Assembly: GCA_016782825.1 (NCBI GenBank)
Contig: JADHXT010000272.1
Span: 1-5,281, forward strand
Length of the DNA: 5,281 nucleotides
From: Candidatus Brocadiia bacterium
GTDB taxonomy: Bacteria; Planctomycetota; PUPC01; DSUN01
Direction: 5' to 3'
Shown: in pieces, positions 1-4,638 of the stretch
Position numbering within the stretch: position 1 is the first letter of the stretch
Layout: every line of letters begins with the position of its first letter
Notes under the pieces: model-generated
Seen by the model: only the letters and a program-made list of their open reading frames with translations
Database searches by the model: none
Told to the model about the DNA's origin: nothing
Position numbers and translations under genes: made by a program

Positions 1-158
1 TCGGCCGGCACGCGGGTCAATATGTCCGCCAGCACCCGCCGCATGGCCTCCACCGGCTGGCCCTTGGTGCGGACGTAGTGGTCTTCCACCACGCGGCGCT
101 CCGCGTCCATCATCACTACATCGACGCTCACCGATCCGATGTCCAACCCGATATACAT
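1..158 (-). CDS. BadF/BadG/BcrA/BcrD-type ATPase (acyl-CoA dehydratase activase-like), N-terminal fragment
   Basis: Only the first 52 codons are present; the gene runs off the left edge. The protein starts MYIGLDIGSVSVDVVMMD, which matches the first phosphate-binding strand-turn of the ASKHA fold (D6, G8, S9). It continues with YVRTKGQP at residues 28-35 and a helix, as in the CoA-activase family. Known members hydrolyse ATP to pass an electron through a bridging [4Fe-4S] cluster to 2-hydroxyacyl-CoA dehydratases or benzoyl-CoA reductases. The cluster cysteines would lie beyond the edge, so the activity cannot be tested here. The start at 158 is chosen because AGGGGA lies just upstream with a spacing of about 5 nt. 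An in-frame ATG at 182 would add eight residues but has no good ribosome binding site and lengthens a conserved N-terminus. It could be a short activase or the long multidomain type. A ROK or FGGY sugar kinase is a less likely alternative. Confidence 0.72.
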   Translation of the reverse strand, partial: MYIGLDIGSVSVDVVMMDAERRVVEDHYVRTKGQPVEAMRRVLADILTRVPA

Positions 159-260
159 CTCGTCCCCTGGCAGCCGGCCCATGGCTCGCCGGAAAGTGGC
201 TGCGGGGCTCGCCTCGTCGAGCGCAACTCGGCGGGCGGCTCCCCGCGTGCATGTCGTTCT

Positions 261-289
261 ATTCTAGCAACTGCTCCGCGCTTTTTCCA
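261..289 (-). promoter_or_regulatory. Candidate sigma-70-type promoter for the ATPase gene
   Basis: On the minus strand TGGAAA (284-289, 4 of 6 to TTGACA) is followed after exactly 17 bp by TAGAAT (261-266, 5 of 6 to TATAAT). It sits in a local AT-rich patch of an otherwise GC-rich sequence, upstream of the ATPase start at 158. Transcription would begin near 254, giving a leader of about 95 nt. Confidence 0.45.
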
Positions 290-321
290 GTGCTTGCGCG
301 GCGCGGGGTGCCAGCCATGAG

Positions 322-358
322 CCGGGCCAGCAAGGCCGTGAAGGCCCCGCTGGCCCGG
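322..358 (-). terminator. Stem-loop downstream of the oxidoreductase gene, possible terminator
   Basis: CCGGGCCAGC (322-331) and GCTGGCCCGG (349-358) form a perfect 10-bp stem. Inside it GGCC (334-337) can pair with GGCC (343-346) around a five-base loop, leaving a small internal loop. It lies 53 nt after the stop codon at 412 and before the next promoter, which is where a terminator is expected. No T-run follows on the minus strand, so it is not a textbook intrinsic terminator and may instead act as a 3'-end stabiliser. Confidence 0.45.
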
Positions 359-411
359 ATGCAAGCGGTGGAAGGCTCCATCCCGCTGTGAGCTGCTCGA
401 TGTCGCGGCCG

Positions 412-1725
412 TCAGCCGTTGAGCACCCAGCCCTTGCGGTACTGCTTGCGGATGAACTTGTCGGCCTCGGGGCAGCCCTTGGCCTTCAGGTTCGCCGAGT
501 CCCACTCGAGCTTCTTGCCCACGCGGTAGGCCACGAGCGCCAGCAAGTTGTTCTCGATCATGGCCCCTGCATAGTCGAAGTTGCACAGGGGGGGCTTGCC
601 GGTCTTGCAGCCGATGAGCCATTCCTGATGATGGCCGGGCGATGGCGGAATGAGATCGGCTGCGCTCTTGGGCGCCTTGTAGTGGGTCATGTCGCCCGAG
701 GTGGGCATGAGGATGCGGTAGCCGTAGTCGGCGATGAGGTAGCCCTTGTCGCCTTTGAAGAGGGTGCCTTTGAACATGCCGTCGCGGTAGAACACCTTGG
801 AGGGCAGGCCGGGCTTCTTGCCGCCGTCGTGCCAGGAGACCTTGACGGCCGGGCGCCAGTCGTTCTTGGGGTGTTCCCATTCGGCGGTGAGCCAGGTGGG
901 GACGGTGTCGGTGCTGATGGGCGAGCCCTCGGCCTTGCAGGTGGTGGGCAGAGCGAGGTCGAGCGCCCAGTAGGCCATGTCCATCATGTGGCTGCCCATG
1001 TCGCCGATCTGGCCGGAGCCGAAGTCCCAGAATCGGTTCCACTTGAGGCATCCGCCCACGTAGCCGGGATTGTAGTCGTGCATGGGCGCGGGGCCGATCC
1101 AGAGGTCCCAGTTGAGCCAGTCGGGGGGATCGCCGGCCTTGGGCAGGTAGCTGCCGCCCTTGGGCATGCGGCTGCACCACACGCGCACCGACTGGGGGGT
1201 GCCGATGGCGCCGCCGCGCACCATTTCGACCATGCGGCGGTAGTTGGCGGTGGCGTGGATTTGGGTGCCCATCTGCGTGGCCAGCTTGCCTTTGTTCTTC
1301 AGGTAGGTCTGGCGCACGAGGTTGGCTTCTTCGACGGAGTTGGCGAGGGGCTTTTCGCAGTAGACGTGCTTGCCGCGGTTCATGGCCCACACGTTGACGA
1401 AGGCGTGGGTGTGGTCGGTGGTGGCGCAAACGACGGCGTCGATGTCTTTCTGCTCGAGGCACTTGCGCCAGTCTTCGTAGGTCTTGGCCTGGGGCCATTT
1501 CTTGGCGGCACGTGCAAGGTTCTTCTTGTTCACATCGCACAGGGCCACCACGTTTTCGCTGGCGCAGCCATTGATGTCGCCCCAGCCGCGTCCACCGATG
1601 CCGATGCCGGCGAGGTTGAGCTTGTCGCTCGGCGCCGCCTTCAGCATGCCCGACCGCAGCACGAGCAGCCCGGCCCCGAGGGCGCCGGCACTGAGGAAGT
1701 CGCGACGCTTCAGATCACCACTCAT
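412..1725 (-). CDS. Gfo/Idh/MocA-family oxidoreductase with Tat signal peptide
   Basis: This 437-residue protein is predicted to be an NAD(P)-dependent sugar or cyclitol oxidoreductase exported by the Tat pathway. The N-terminus has KRRDFLSAGALGAGLLVL (residues 6-23), a twin-arginine motif (R7, R8) followed by a hydrophobic stretch. The Rossmann dinucleotide motif GIGIGGRG is at 40-47, ALCDVN at 61-66, and the family hallmark CEKPLA at 123-128 with the catalytic-type lysine K125. The C-terminal domain contains DFGSGQIGDMGSHMMDM (234-250), where D242 and H246 fit the active-site positions. The length matches the many Tat-signal members seen in Planctomycetota. The start at 1725 is fixed by the signal peptide and by a near-perfect Shine-Dalgarno. 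The same frame is open far upstream, but that extension has no family resemblance. Substrate is unknown. The neighbouring isomerase-like gene suggests a role in sugar oxidation or isomerisation. A Tat-exported member would need its cofactor loaded before export, as known for Zymomonas glucose-fructose oxidoreductase. Confidence 0.93.
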   Translation of the reverse strand: MSGDLKRRDFLSAGALGAGLLVLRSGMLKAAPSDKLNLAGIGIGGRGWGDINGCASENVVALCDVNKKNLARAAKKWPQAKTYEDWRKCLEQKDIDAVVCATTDHTHAFVNVWAMNRGKHVYCEKPLANSVEEANLVRQTYLKNKGKLATQMGTQIHATANYRRMVEMVRGGAIGTPQSVRVWCSRMPKGGSYLPKAGDPPDWLNWDLWIGPAPMHDYNPGYVGGCLKWNRFWDFGSGQIGDMGSHMMDMAYWALDLALPTTCKAEGSPISTDTVPTWLTAEWEHPKNDWRPAVKVSWHDGGKKPGLPSKVFYRDGMFKGTLFKGDKGYLIADYGYRILMPTSGDMTHYKAPKSAADLIPPSPGHHQEWLIGCKTGKPPLCNFDYAGAMIENNLLALVAYRVGKKLEWDSANLKAKGCPEADKFIRKQYRKGWVLNG

Positions 1726-1730
1726 CCGAT

Positions 1731-1739
1731 ACCTCCTTT
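1731..1739 (-). promoter_or_regulatory. Strong Shine-Dalgarno of the oxidoreductase gene
   Basis: The minus strand reads AAAGGAGGT, five bases before the ATG at 1725. This is nearly full complementarity to the 16S rRNA 3' end, and it decides the start against the long upstream extension of the open frame. Confidence 0.85.
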
Positions 1740-1768
1740 GAGGGTGCTCCCACGCAAGGGGAAACGCC

Positions 1769-1792
1769 GGTGCCGCCACATCTTGCGGCGCC
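1769..1792 (-). other. Short hairpin in the leader of the oxidoreductase gene
   Basis: GGTGCCGC (1769-1776) and GCGGCGCC (1785-1792) are inverted repeats with one mismatch around an eight-base loop. The hairpin lies between the candidate promoter (1823-1851) and the Shine-Dalgarno, so it would form in the 5' untranslated RNA. It does not cover the ribosome binding site. Its function is unknown and chance pairing is possible in GC-rich DNA. Confidence 0.3.
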
Positions 1793-1822
1793 AGCACAGA
1801 CAGGCCGCTCGTCGACGCGTGC

Positions 1823-1851
1823 AGGTTACTCCATTGCAGCGGCGGAGTCAA
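1823..1851 (-). promoter_or_regulatory. Candidate promoter for the oxidoreductase gene
   Basis: The minus strand has TTGACT (1846-1851, 5 of 6) and, after exactly 17 bp, TAACCT (1823-1828, only 3 of 6). It starts about 20 bp after the stop of the isomerase gene and would give a leader of about 90 nt. The -35 box is good and the -10 box is weak, so it may need an activator, or the gene may be partly read through from the isomerase promoter. Confidence 0.4.
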
Positions 1852-1871
1852 TGGCTCTTGCTGCCGCGCGG

Positions 1872-2720
1872 CTAGCCGAGGTCCACGCCCAGTCGGCCGG
1901 CCACGCGCCGCACGGCGTTGCCCGCCGCGGCATACTCCTCGGCGGTGCCCAGGTGCTCGAGCATGAGAGGCACGTCGCGGCCCAGGGAATCGAGGCATTC
2001 GAGGTAGACGCCATAGTCGAGGTTGCCGGTGCCGATGGGCACTTCGCTCAGGTGCACGATGGCCTGTTGCGTGTCGAGGCCCACGTCCTTGGCGTGACAC
2101 GAGGCCACGTAGGGGCCGAGCTTCTCGAAGCACTCGCGGATGACGGCGCCTGTGTCGTAGTAGCGGCGGGGGCAGTTGATGAGGTTCGTGGGGTCCATGT
2201 GCACGCCGAAGGCATCGCGGCCGACGGCACGCACGAGGTCCAGGTAGGCGTCGGCGCTGTCGGGGAGCGTCCACTGCATCATCTCGTAGGTGAACTTGGC
2301 CCGCTGCGGCTCGGCGGAGTCGATGATGGTGCGGGCGATCACCACGGCGGCATCGAACATTTCGGTGCCCACGTTGCTCGGGTGGGCGCCGTGCCAGCTC
2401 TCGGGGTGGAAGGAGCCACAGATGTCCACGCAGCACCGGGCGCCCACGAGGTCGGCCACACGCAGTCGGCGGATGGCGCGGGCCACGTTGGCCGTGGTCT
2501 CGTCGGCATCGGGCCCCACGAGGCGGATCCACACGCCGGCCTCGGCGATCAGGATGCCGCGGGCGGCCATGGCCTCGCCGTAGTCGCGGCAGGACTTCTC
2601 GTCGTCGGGATCCAGTTCGGGGCAGTAGATGGCGCTGTAGCCGCAGTCCTTGCACGCCGCAGCCACGGCGTCGGGGTCGGTCATGTCCACGTCGAAGAGC
2701 GGGCCGCCGAACCGGATCAT
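1872..2720 (-). CDS. Sugar phosphate isomerase/epimerase-like TIM-barrel protein (AP endonuclease 2 / xylose isomerase-like)
   Basis: This 282-residue protein fits the xylose-isomerase-like TIM-barrel superfamily, whose members isomerise, epimerise or dehydrate sugars and keto-sugars with a divalent metal. The expected metal ligands are visible in order: E146 (in FTYEMMQW), D176 (in HMDPTN), H209 (in SCHAKD) and E255 (in LMLEHLG). IGTGNLD at 229-235 matches the family's conserved G-x-G turn. There is no signal peptide, so it is probably cytoplasmic. Length is typical for the family. The start at 2720 is supported by AGGAG six bases upstream and a strong promoter before it. The next gene in the same direction, a Gfo/Idh/MocA oxidoreductase, begins 146 bp later. 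The two families are found together in inositol and 3-keto-glycoside metabolism (for example DgpA and DgpC of puerarin cleavage). That makes a shared sugar pathway plausible, but the substrate is not shown by the sequence. Confidence 0.9.
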   Translation of the reverse strand: MIRFGGPLFDVDMTDPDAVAAACKDCGYSAIYCPELDPDDEKSCRDYGEAMAARGILIAEAGVWIRLVGPDADETTANVARAIRRLRVADLVGARCCVDICGSFHPESWHGAHPSNVGTEMFDAAVVIARTIIDSAEPQRAKFTYEMMQWTLPDSADAYLDLVRAVGRDAFGVHMDPTNLINCPRRYYDTGAVIRECFEKLGPYVASCHAKDVGLDTQQAIVHLSEVPIGTGNLDYGVYLECLDSLGRDVPLMLEHLGTAEEYAAAGNAVRRVAGRLGVDLG

Positions 2721-2767
2721 GGGTGTCTCCTCTGTCGGTTCGAGAGTGGTCGGGCACGGGCCACAGC

Positions 2768-2796
2768 ATCGTATGCGCGCCCCGCATCGGTGTCAA
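2768..2796 (-). promoter_or_regulatory. Sigma-70-type promoter of the isomerase-like gene
   Basis: The minus strand has a perfect TTGACA (2791-2796), a 17-bp spacer, and TACGAT (2768-2773, 4 of 6 to TATAAT). Transcription would begin near 2761, leaving a leader of about 40 nt with AGGAG at 2727-2731 before the start codon at 2720. Confidence 0.65.
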
Positions 2797-2826
2797 CCAC
2801 CTCCCCTTGGGCCAGCACCGTCCGCT

Positions 2827-2870
2827 CCCCTCTGCCCCCGTCCCCTGTGCCCGTCCACGTCCCCTGTCCC
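2827..2870 (-). repeat. G-run tract (G-quadruplex motif) with a 10-bp direct repeat between divergent promoters
   Basis: On the plus strand C-runs occur at 2827-2830, 2835-2839, 2842-2845, 2850-2852, 2861-2864 and 2868-2870. On the minus strand the first four form a canonical G3+ quadruplex motif with loops of four, two and four bases. Within the tract CGTCCCCTGT is repeated exactly at 2839-2848 and 2858-2867, a 19-bp period, ending 11 bp before the plus-strand -35 box. It could be a regulatory element or simple low-complexity DNA. Confidence 0.5.
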
Positions 2871-2878
2871 GCCTCAGA

Positions 2879-2907
2879 TTGACTCGCAACGGTGCTCGCC
2901 GTACAAT
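2879..2907 (+). promoter_or_regulatory. Sigma-70-type promoter of the peptidase operon
   Basis: TTGACT (2879-2884, 5 of 6) and TACAAT (2902-2907, 5 of 6) are separated by exactly 17 bp. Transcription would begin near 2914, giving a leader of about 62 nt before the ATG at 2976. This is the best overall promoter match in the window and is the likely start of the four-gene transcript. Confidence 0.7.
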
Positions 2908-2975
2908 CGTCGCAGGTTCGTGCCCGTGTGACAGCGGGGCGAGCGGCTGTCCCGCCGTCCTGTCGGGTGAACTCG

Positions 2976-3878
2976 ATGTCCAGCCTGGCCTGTCAACTCG
3001 TGGCAGCGTTGCTCGCGGCCACAACCGTGCCTGTCGGCCAATGGACGATCCACAGCGACCGCCAGGAGGACCCACTCGCCCACCTCGCCCAGAGGCTTCT
3101 CCCCAGCGCGCAGGCCGAGCTGGAACGCACCCTCGGCCTCACGCTCAACGGCAGGGCGACCGTGGTGCTGTGCGGCTCGGCCGAACGTTTCCGCCAGGCG
3201 ACCCCGGGCGTGGACCATCGCCATACCCTCGGCGTGGCCTATCCCGCCCGACGCGCCATTTTCGTGAACTGCGAGGCCATCGCGGCGCAGCCCTTCGAGC
3301 CCCTCAACATCACGCTGCGGCACGAGATCACCCACCTGCTGATCGGCGAGGCCGAGCGGGCCGGCCGCCAGAGCGTGCCGCTGTGGTTCAACGAAGGCGT
3401 GGCGGTGTGGACGTCTGGCAAGCTGCCGCGCTACGATGTGCGGCGCTACCGCCGAGCCGTGGCCAGCGGCGCCCTGCGGCCGCTCGACCAGCTCGCCAAG
3501 GCGTTTCCCCTGCATCCCGAGCAGCGCGGAATCGCCTACGAGCAGAGCGAGAGCGTGGTGCGCTACCTGGTGAAGCACCACGGCCACGACGTCGTCCGCC
3601 GCATCCTGCGACGGGTGGCCGAGGGTCAACGCTTTGACGCCGCCATGCACGAGGCGACCGGCACCAACGTGGCCGCCCTGGAGCGCGCCTGGCGGGCCGC
3701 CGAAGAGCCGCTCTTCCCCTGGCTGAGCTGGCTCCTCAACACGTTCACGCTCTTTAGCGCGATGAGCGTGCTCGCGCTGTTCTCGTTTTGGGTCTACTGG
3801 CGCCGCCGGCGGCGCAAGCTACAGGAGTGGGAAATGGAAGAAAGCTACTACGGCGGCGAGGGCGTACCATGGCAGTAA
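2976..3878 (+). CDS. Membrane-anchored gluzincin metallopeptidase (peptidase MA-like)
   Basis: The 300-residue product is a predicted zinc peptidase acting outside the cytoplasm. A hydrophobic N-terminus (about residues 4-20) looks like a signal peptide or anchor. The zinc-binding helix is HEITH (H116, E117, H120), and the third ligand is E140 in WFNEGVAVW (137-145), the arrangement of the peptidase MA-like gluzincins. A hydrophobic segment at about 249-275 is followed by RRRRRK (276-281), which by the positive-inside rule puts the catalytic domain in the periplasm and a short acidic tail (EWEMEESYYGGEG) in the cytoplasm. The ATG at 2976 is chosen because GGTGA lies five bases upstream and the hydrophobic segment follows directly. 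An ATG at 2892 in the same frame is inside the promoter and cannot be used from that transcript; a GTG at 2967 is possible. The 3' end overlaps the next gene by 10 bp, implying co-translation. The substrate is unknown. Confidence 0.85.
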   Translation: MSSLACQLVAALLAATTVPVGQWTIHSDRQEDPLAHLAQRLLPSAQAELERTLGLTLNGRATVVLCGSAERFRQATPGVDHRHTLGVAYPARRAIFVNCEAIAAQPFEPLNITLRHEITHLLIGEAERAGRQSVPLWFNEGVAVWTSGKLPRYDVRRYRRAVASGALRPLDQLAKAFPLHPEQRGIAYEQSESVVRYLVKHHGHDVVRRILRRVAEGQRFDAAMHEATGTNVAALERAWRAAEEPLFPWLSWLLNTFTLFSAMSVLALFSFWVYWRRRRRKLQEWEMEESYYGGEGVPWQ

Positions 3879-4225
3879 GCCCTCCCCGCCTCACCCTCGG
3901 CCAGCGCGCGCGTCTGTGGTGGGGCAAGGCGCGCCGCTACTACCTCGGCAGGCTGCGCCCAGGCTACGTGAAGCGCCAGCACGAACGCCGCCGAGGCGAA
4001 TGCGCCCGATGCGGCGCCTGCTGCCAACTGGGCATCTACTGCTGGTCGCTCCAGAACCATCAGCCCGTCGCCGAGTGCAAGCGCCACACCACGCGCCCCA
4101 TGAACTGCCGCATCTTCCCCATCGACGACCGCGACCTGCGCGATCGCGACCTCATCGTGTCCGACGTGCGCTGCGGCTACTCGTTCGACGACGACACGCC
4201 GTCGCCCCCCAGCACGGAACCGTAG
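3869..4225 (+). CDS. YkgJ-like cysteine-cluster protein, first paralogue
   Basis: This 118-residue protein has eight cysteines at 45, 48, 51, 52, 58, 70, 80 and 102. The core CARCGACCQLGIYC (45-58) resembles the CxxCGxCC signature of the YkgJ (UPF0153) family, which is thought to bind zinc or an iron-sulfur cluster; the function of that family is not established. FPIDDRDLRDRDL (83-95) and CGYSF (102-106) are shared with the next gene. The first 44 residues are basic and rich in arginine, with no signal peptide or membrane segment, so it is probably cytoplasmic. The start at 3869 overlaps the end of the peptidase gene by 10 bp and has GAGGG six bases upstream; the same frame is open further upstream, but inside the peptidase gene. 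Overlap and position point to coupled translation with the peptidase, whose short C-terminal tail is predicted to face the cytoplasm. Confidence 0.8.
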   Translation: MAVSPPRLTLGQRARLWWGKARRYYLGRLRPGYVKRQHERRRGECARCGACCQLGIYCWSLQNHQPVAECKRHTTRPMNCRIFPIDDRDLRDRDLIVSDVRCGYSFDDDTPSPPSTEP

Positions 4226-4228
4226 CCG

Positions 4229-4236
4229 CCCCCCCC
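4229..4236 (+). repeat. C8 homopolymer between the paralogues
   Basis: Eight consecutive C bases lie in the 28-bp gap between the stop of the first cysteine-cluster gene and the Shine-Dalgarno of the second. It is non-coding. Length changes would alter the distance between stop and restart by a few bases only. Confidence 0.6.
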
Positions 4237-4253
4237 TCCCGCAAGGAGCCTCC

Positions 4254-4634
4254 GTGAGCACCGAGCTTGACGACCGCGCCGCCGAGCCCTTCGAGCCTGC
4301 CCGGCTCCCGCTCTGGCAGCGCCTCACGCTGCTGCGGGGCCGCCCCCGCCGCTGGTTCCTCAACCACTTCCGTCGCGGCTATGTGGAGCAGCAGCTCGCC
4401 AAACGCCAGGGCGAGTGCGTCCACTGCGGCGCCTGCTGCCAGATGGGCATCCGCTGCCTGAAGCTCGCCTACGACGGCGGCCAGTCGCAGTGCCAGAAAT
4501 ACGACGGCCGCCGCTCCCTCAACTGCCAGACCTTTCCCATCGACGAGCGCGACCTCGCCGAGCGCGACCTCGTGGCGCCCCACACCCCCTGCGGCTACCA
4601 CTTCAACGGCTACGACCCCGCCAAACAGGCGTAG
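4254..4634 (+). CDS. YkgJ-like cysteine-cluster protein, second paralogue
   Basis: This 126-residue protein is a tandem paralogue of the preceding gene. All eight cysteines are kept (55, 58, 61, 62, 68, 80, 91, 113) with the same spacing apart from one extra residue before the seventh. By hand alignment about 47 of 100 positions are identical, concentrated in the CxxCGACCQ core (55-63), FPIDERDLAERDL (94-106) and CGYHF (113-117). The N-terminus is about ten residues longer and acidic (STELDDRAAEPFEP), unlike its partner. The start is a GTG at 4254, supported by AAGGAG (4243-4248) five bases upstream. The gap to the first paralogue is 28 bp and to the next gene only 4 bp. Metal or iron-sulfur binding is inferred from the cysteine pattern; the biological role is not known. 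The two proteins could form a heterodimer or act on different partners. Confidence 0.8.
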   Translation: MSTELDDRAAEPFEPARLPLWQRLTLLRGRPRRWFLNHFRRGYVEQQLAKRQGECVHCGACCQMGIRCLKLAYDGGQSQCQKYDGRRSLNCQTFPIDERDLAERDLVAPHTPCGYHFNGYDPAKQA

Positions 4635-4638
4635 AGCC

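Larger units (their letters stand above)
159..411. other. Non-coding gap between the oxidoreductase and the ATPase gene
   Basis: This 253-bp stretch has no convincing gene. It holds, from right to left, the 3' untranslated end of the oxidoreductase with a stem-loop (322-358), a relatively AT-rich patch with a candidate promoter (261-289), and a leader of about 95 nt for the ATPase gene. The leader could fold on the minus strand: CGAG/CTCG at 227-230 and 218-221 closes a five-base loop, with GGCG/CGCC and GGGG/CCCC (204-207 with 241-244) able to pair outside it. The fold is only a possibility. Confidence 0.55.
2721..2975. other. Divergent intergenic promoter region
   Basis: This 255-bp region separates the minus-strand isomerase gene from the plus-strand peptidase operon. 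It carries one sigma-70-type promoter for each direction, with 82 bp between the two -35 boxes. The DNA between the promoters is strongly C-rich on the plus strand. No gene is supported inside it: the ATG at 2892, in frame with the peptidase, lies within the plus-strand promoter. Confidence 0.7.

Noticed and set aside
128..1540. Minus-strand 470-codon frame across the oxidoreductase
   Set aside because: It is a same-strand shadow in another frame, extremely rich in Arg, His and Pro, and incompatible with the oxidoreductase reading frame.
1863..1872. GCCGCGCGGC palindrome at the isomerase stop as a terminator
   Set aside because: It has no loop and no T-run, and overlaps the stop codon; a self-complementary GC decamer is weak evidence of termination.
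388..1875. Long plus-strand frame of 495 codons opposite the oxidoreductase
   Set aside because: It is antisense to a clear gene, with valine/alanine/glycine-rich low-information sequence as expected from GC-rich codon complement. The true gene on the other strand has family motifs and a ribosome binding site.
1770..2882. Plus-strand frame of 370 codons opposite the isomerase
   Set aside because: It is a GC-driven shadow rich in His, Val, Gly and Ala, with no recognisable motif. The opposite strand encodes a conserved metal-site TIM barrel.
1726..3075. Upstream extension of the oxidoreductase frame to a start at 3075, giving an 887-residue protein
   Set aside because: The extra 450 residues are arginine- and proline-rich, match no family, and overlap the isomerase gene on the same strand in another frame. 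A strong Shine-Dalgarno and a Tat signal fix the start at 1725.
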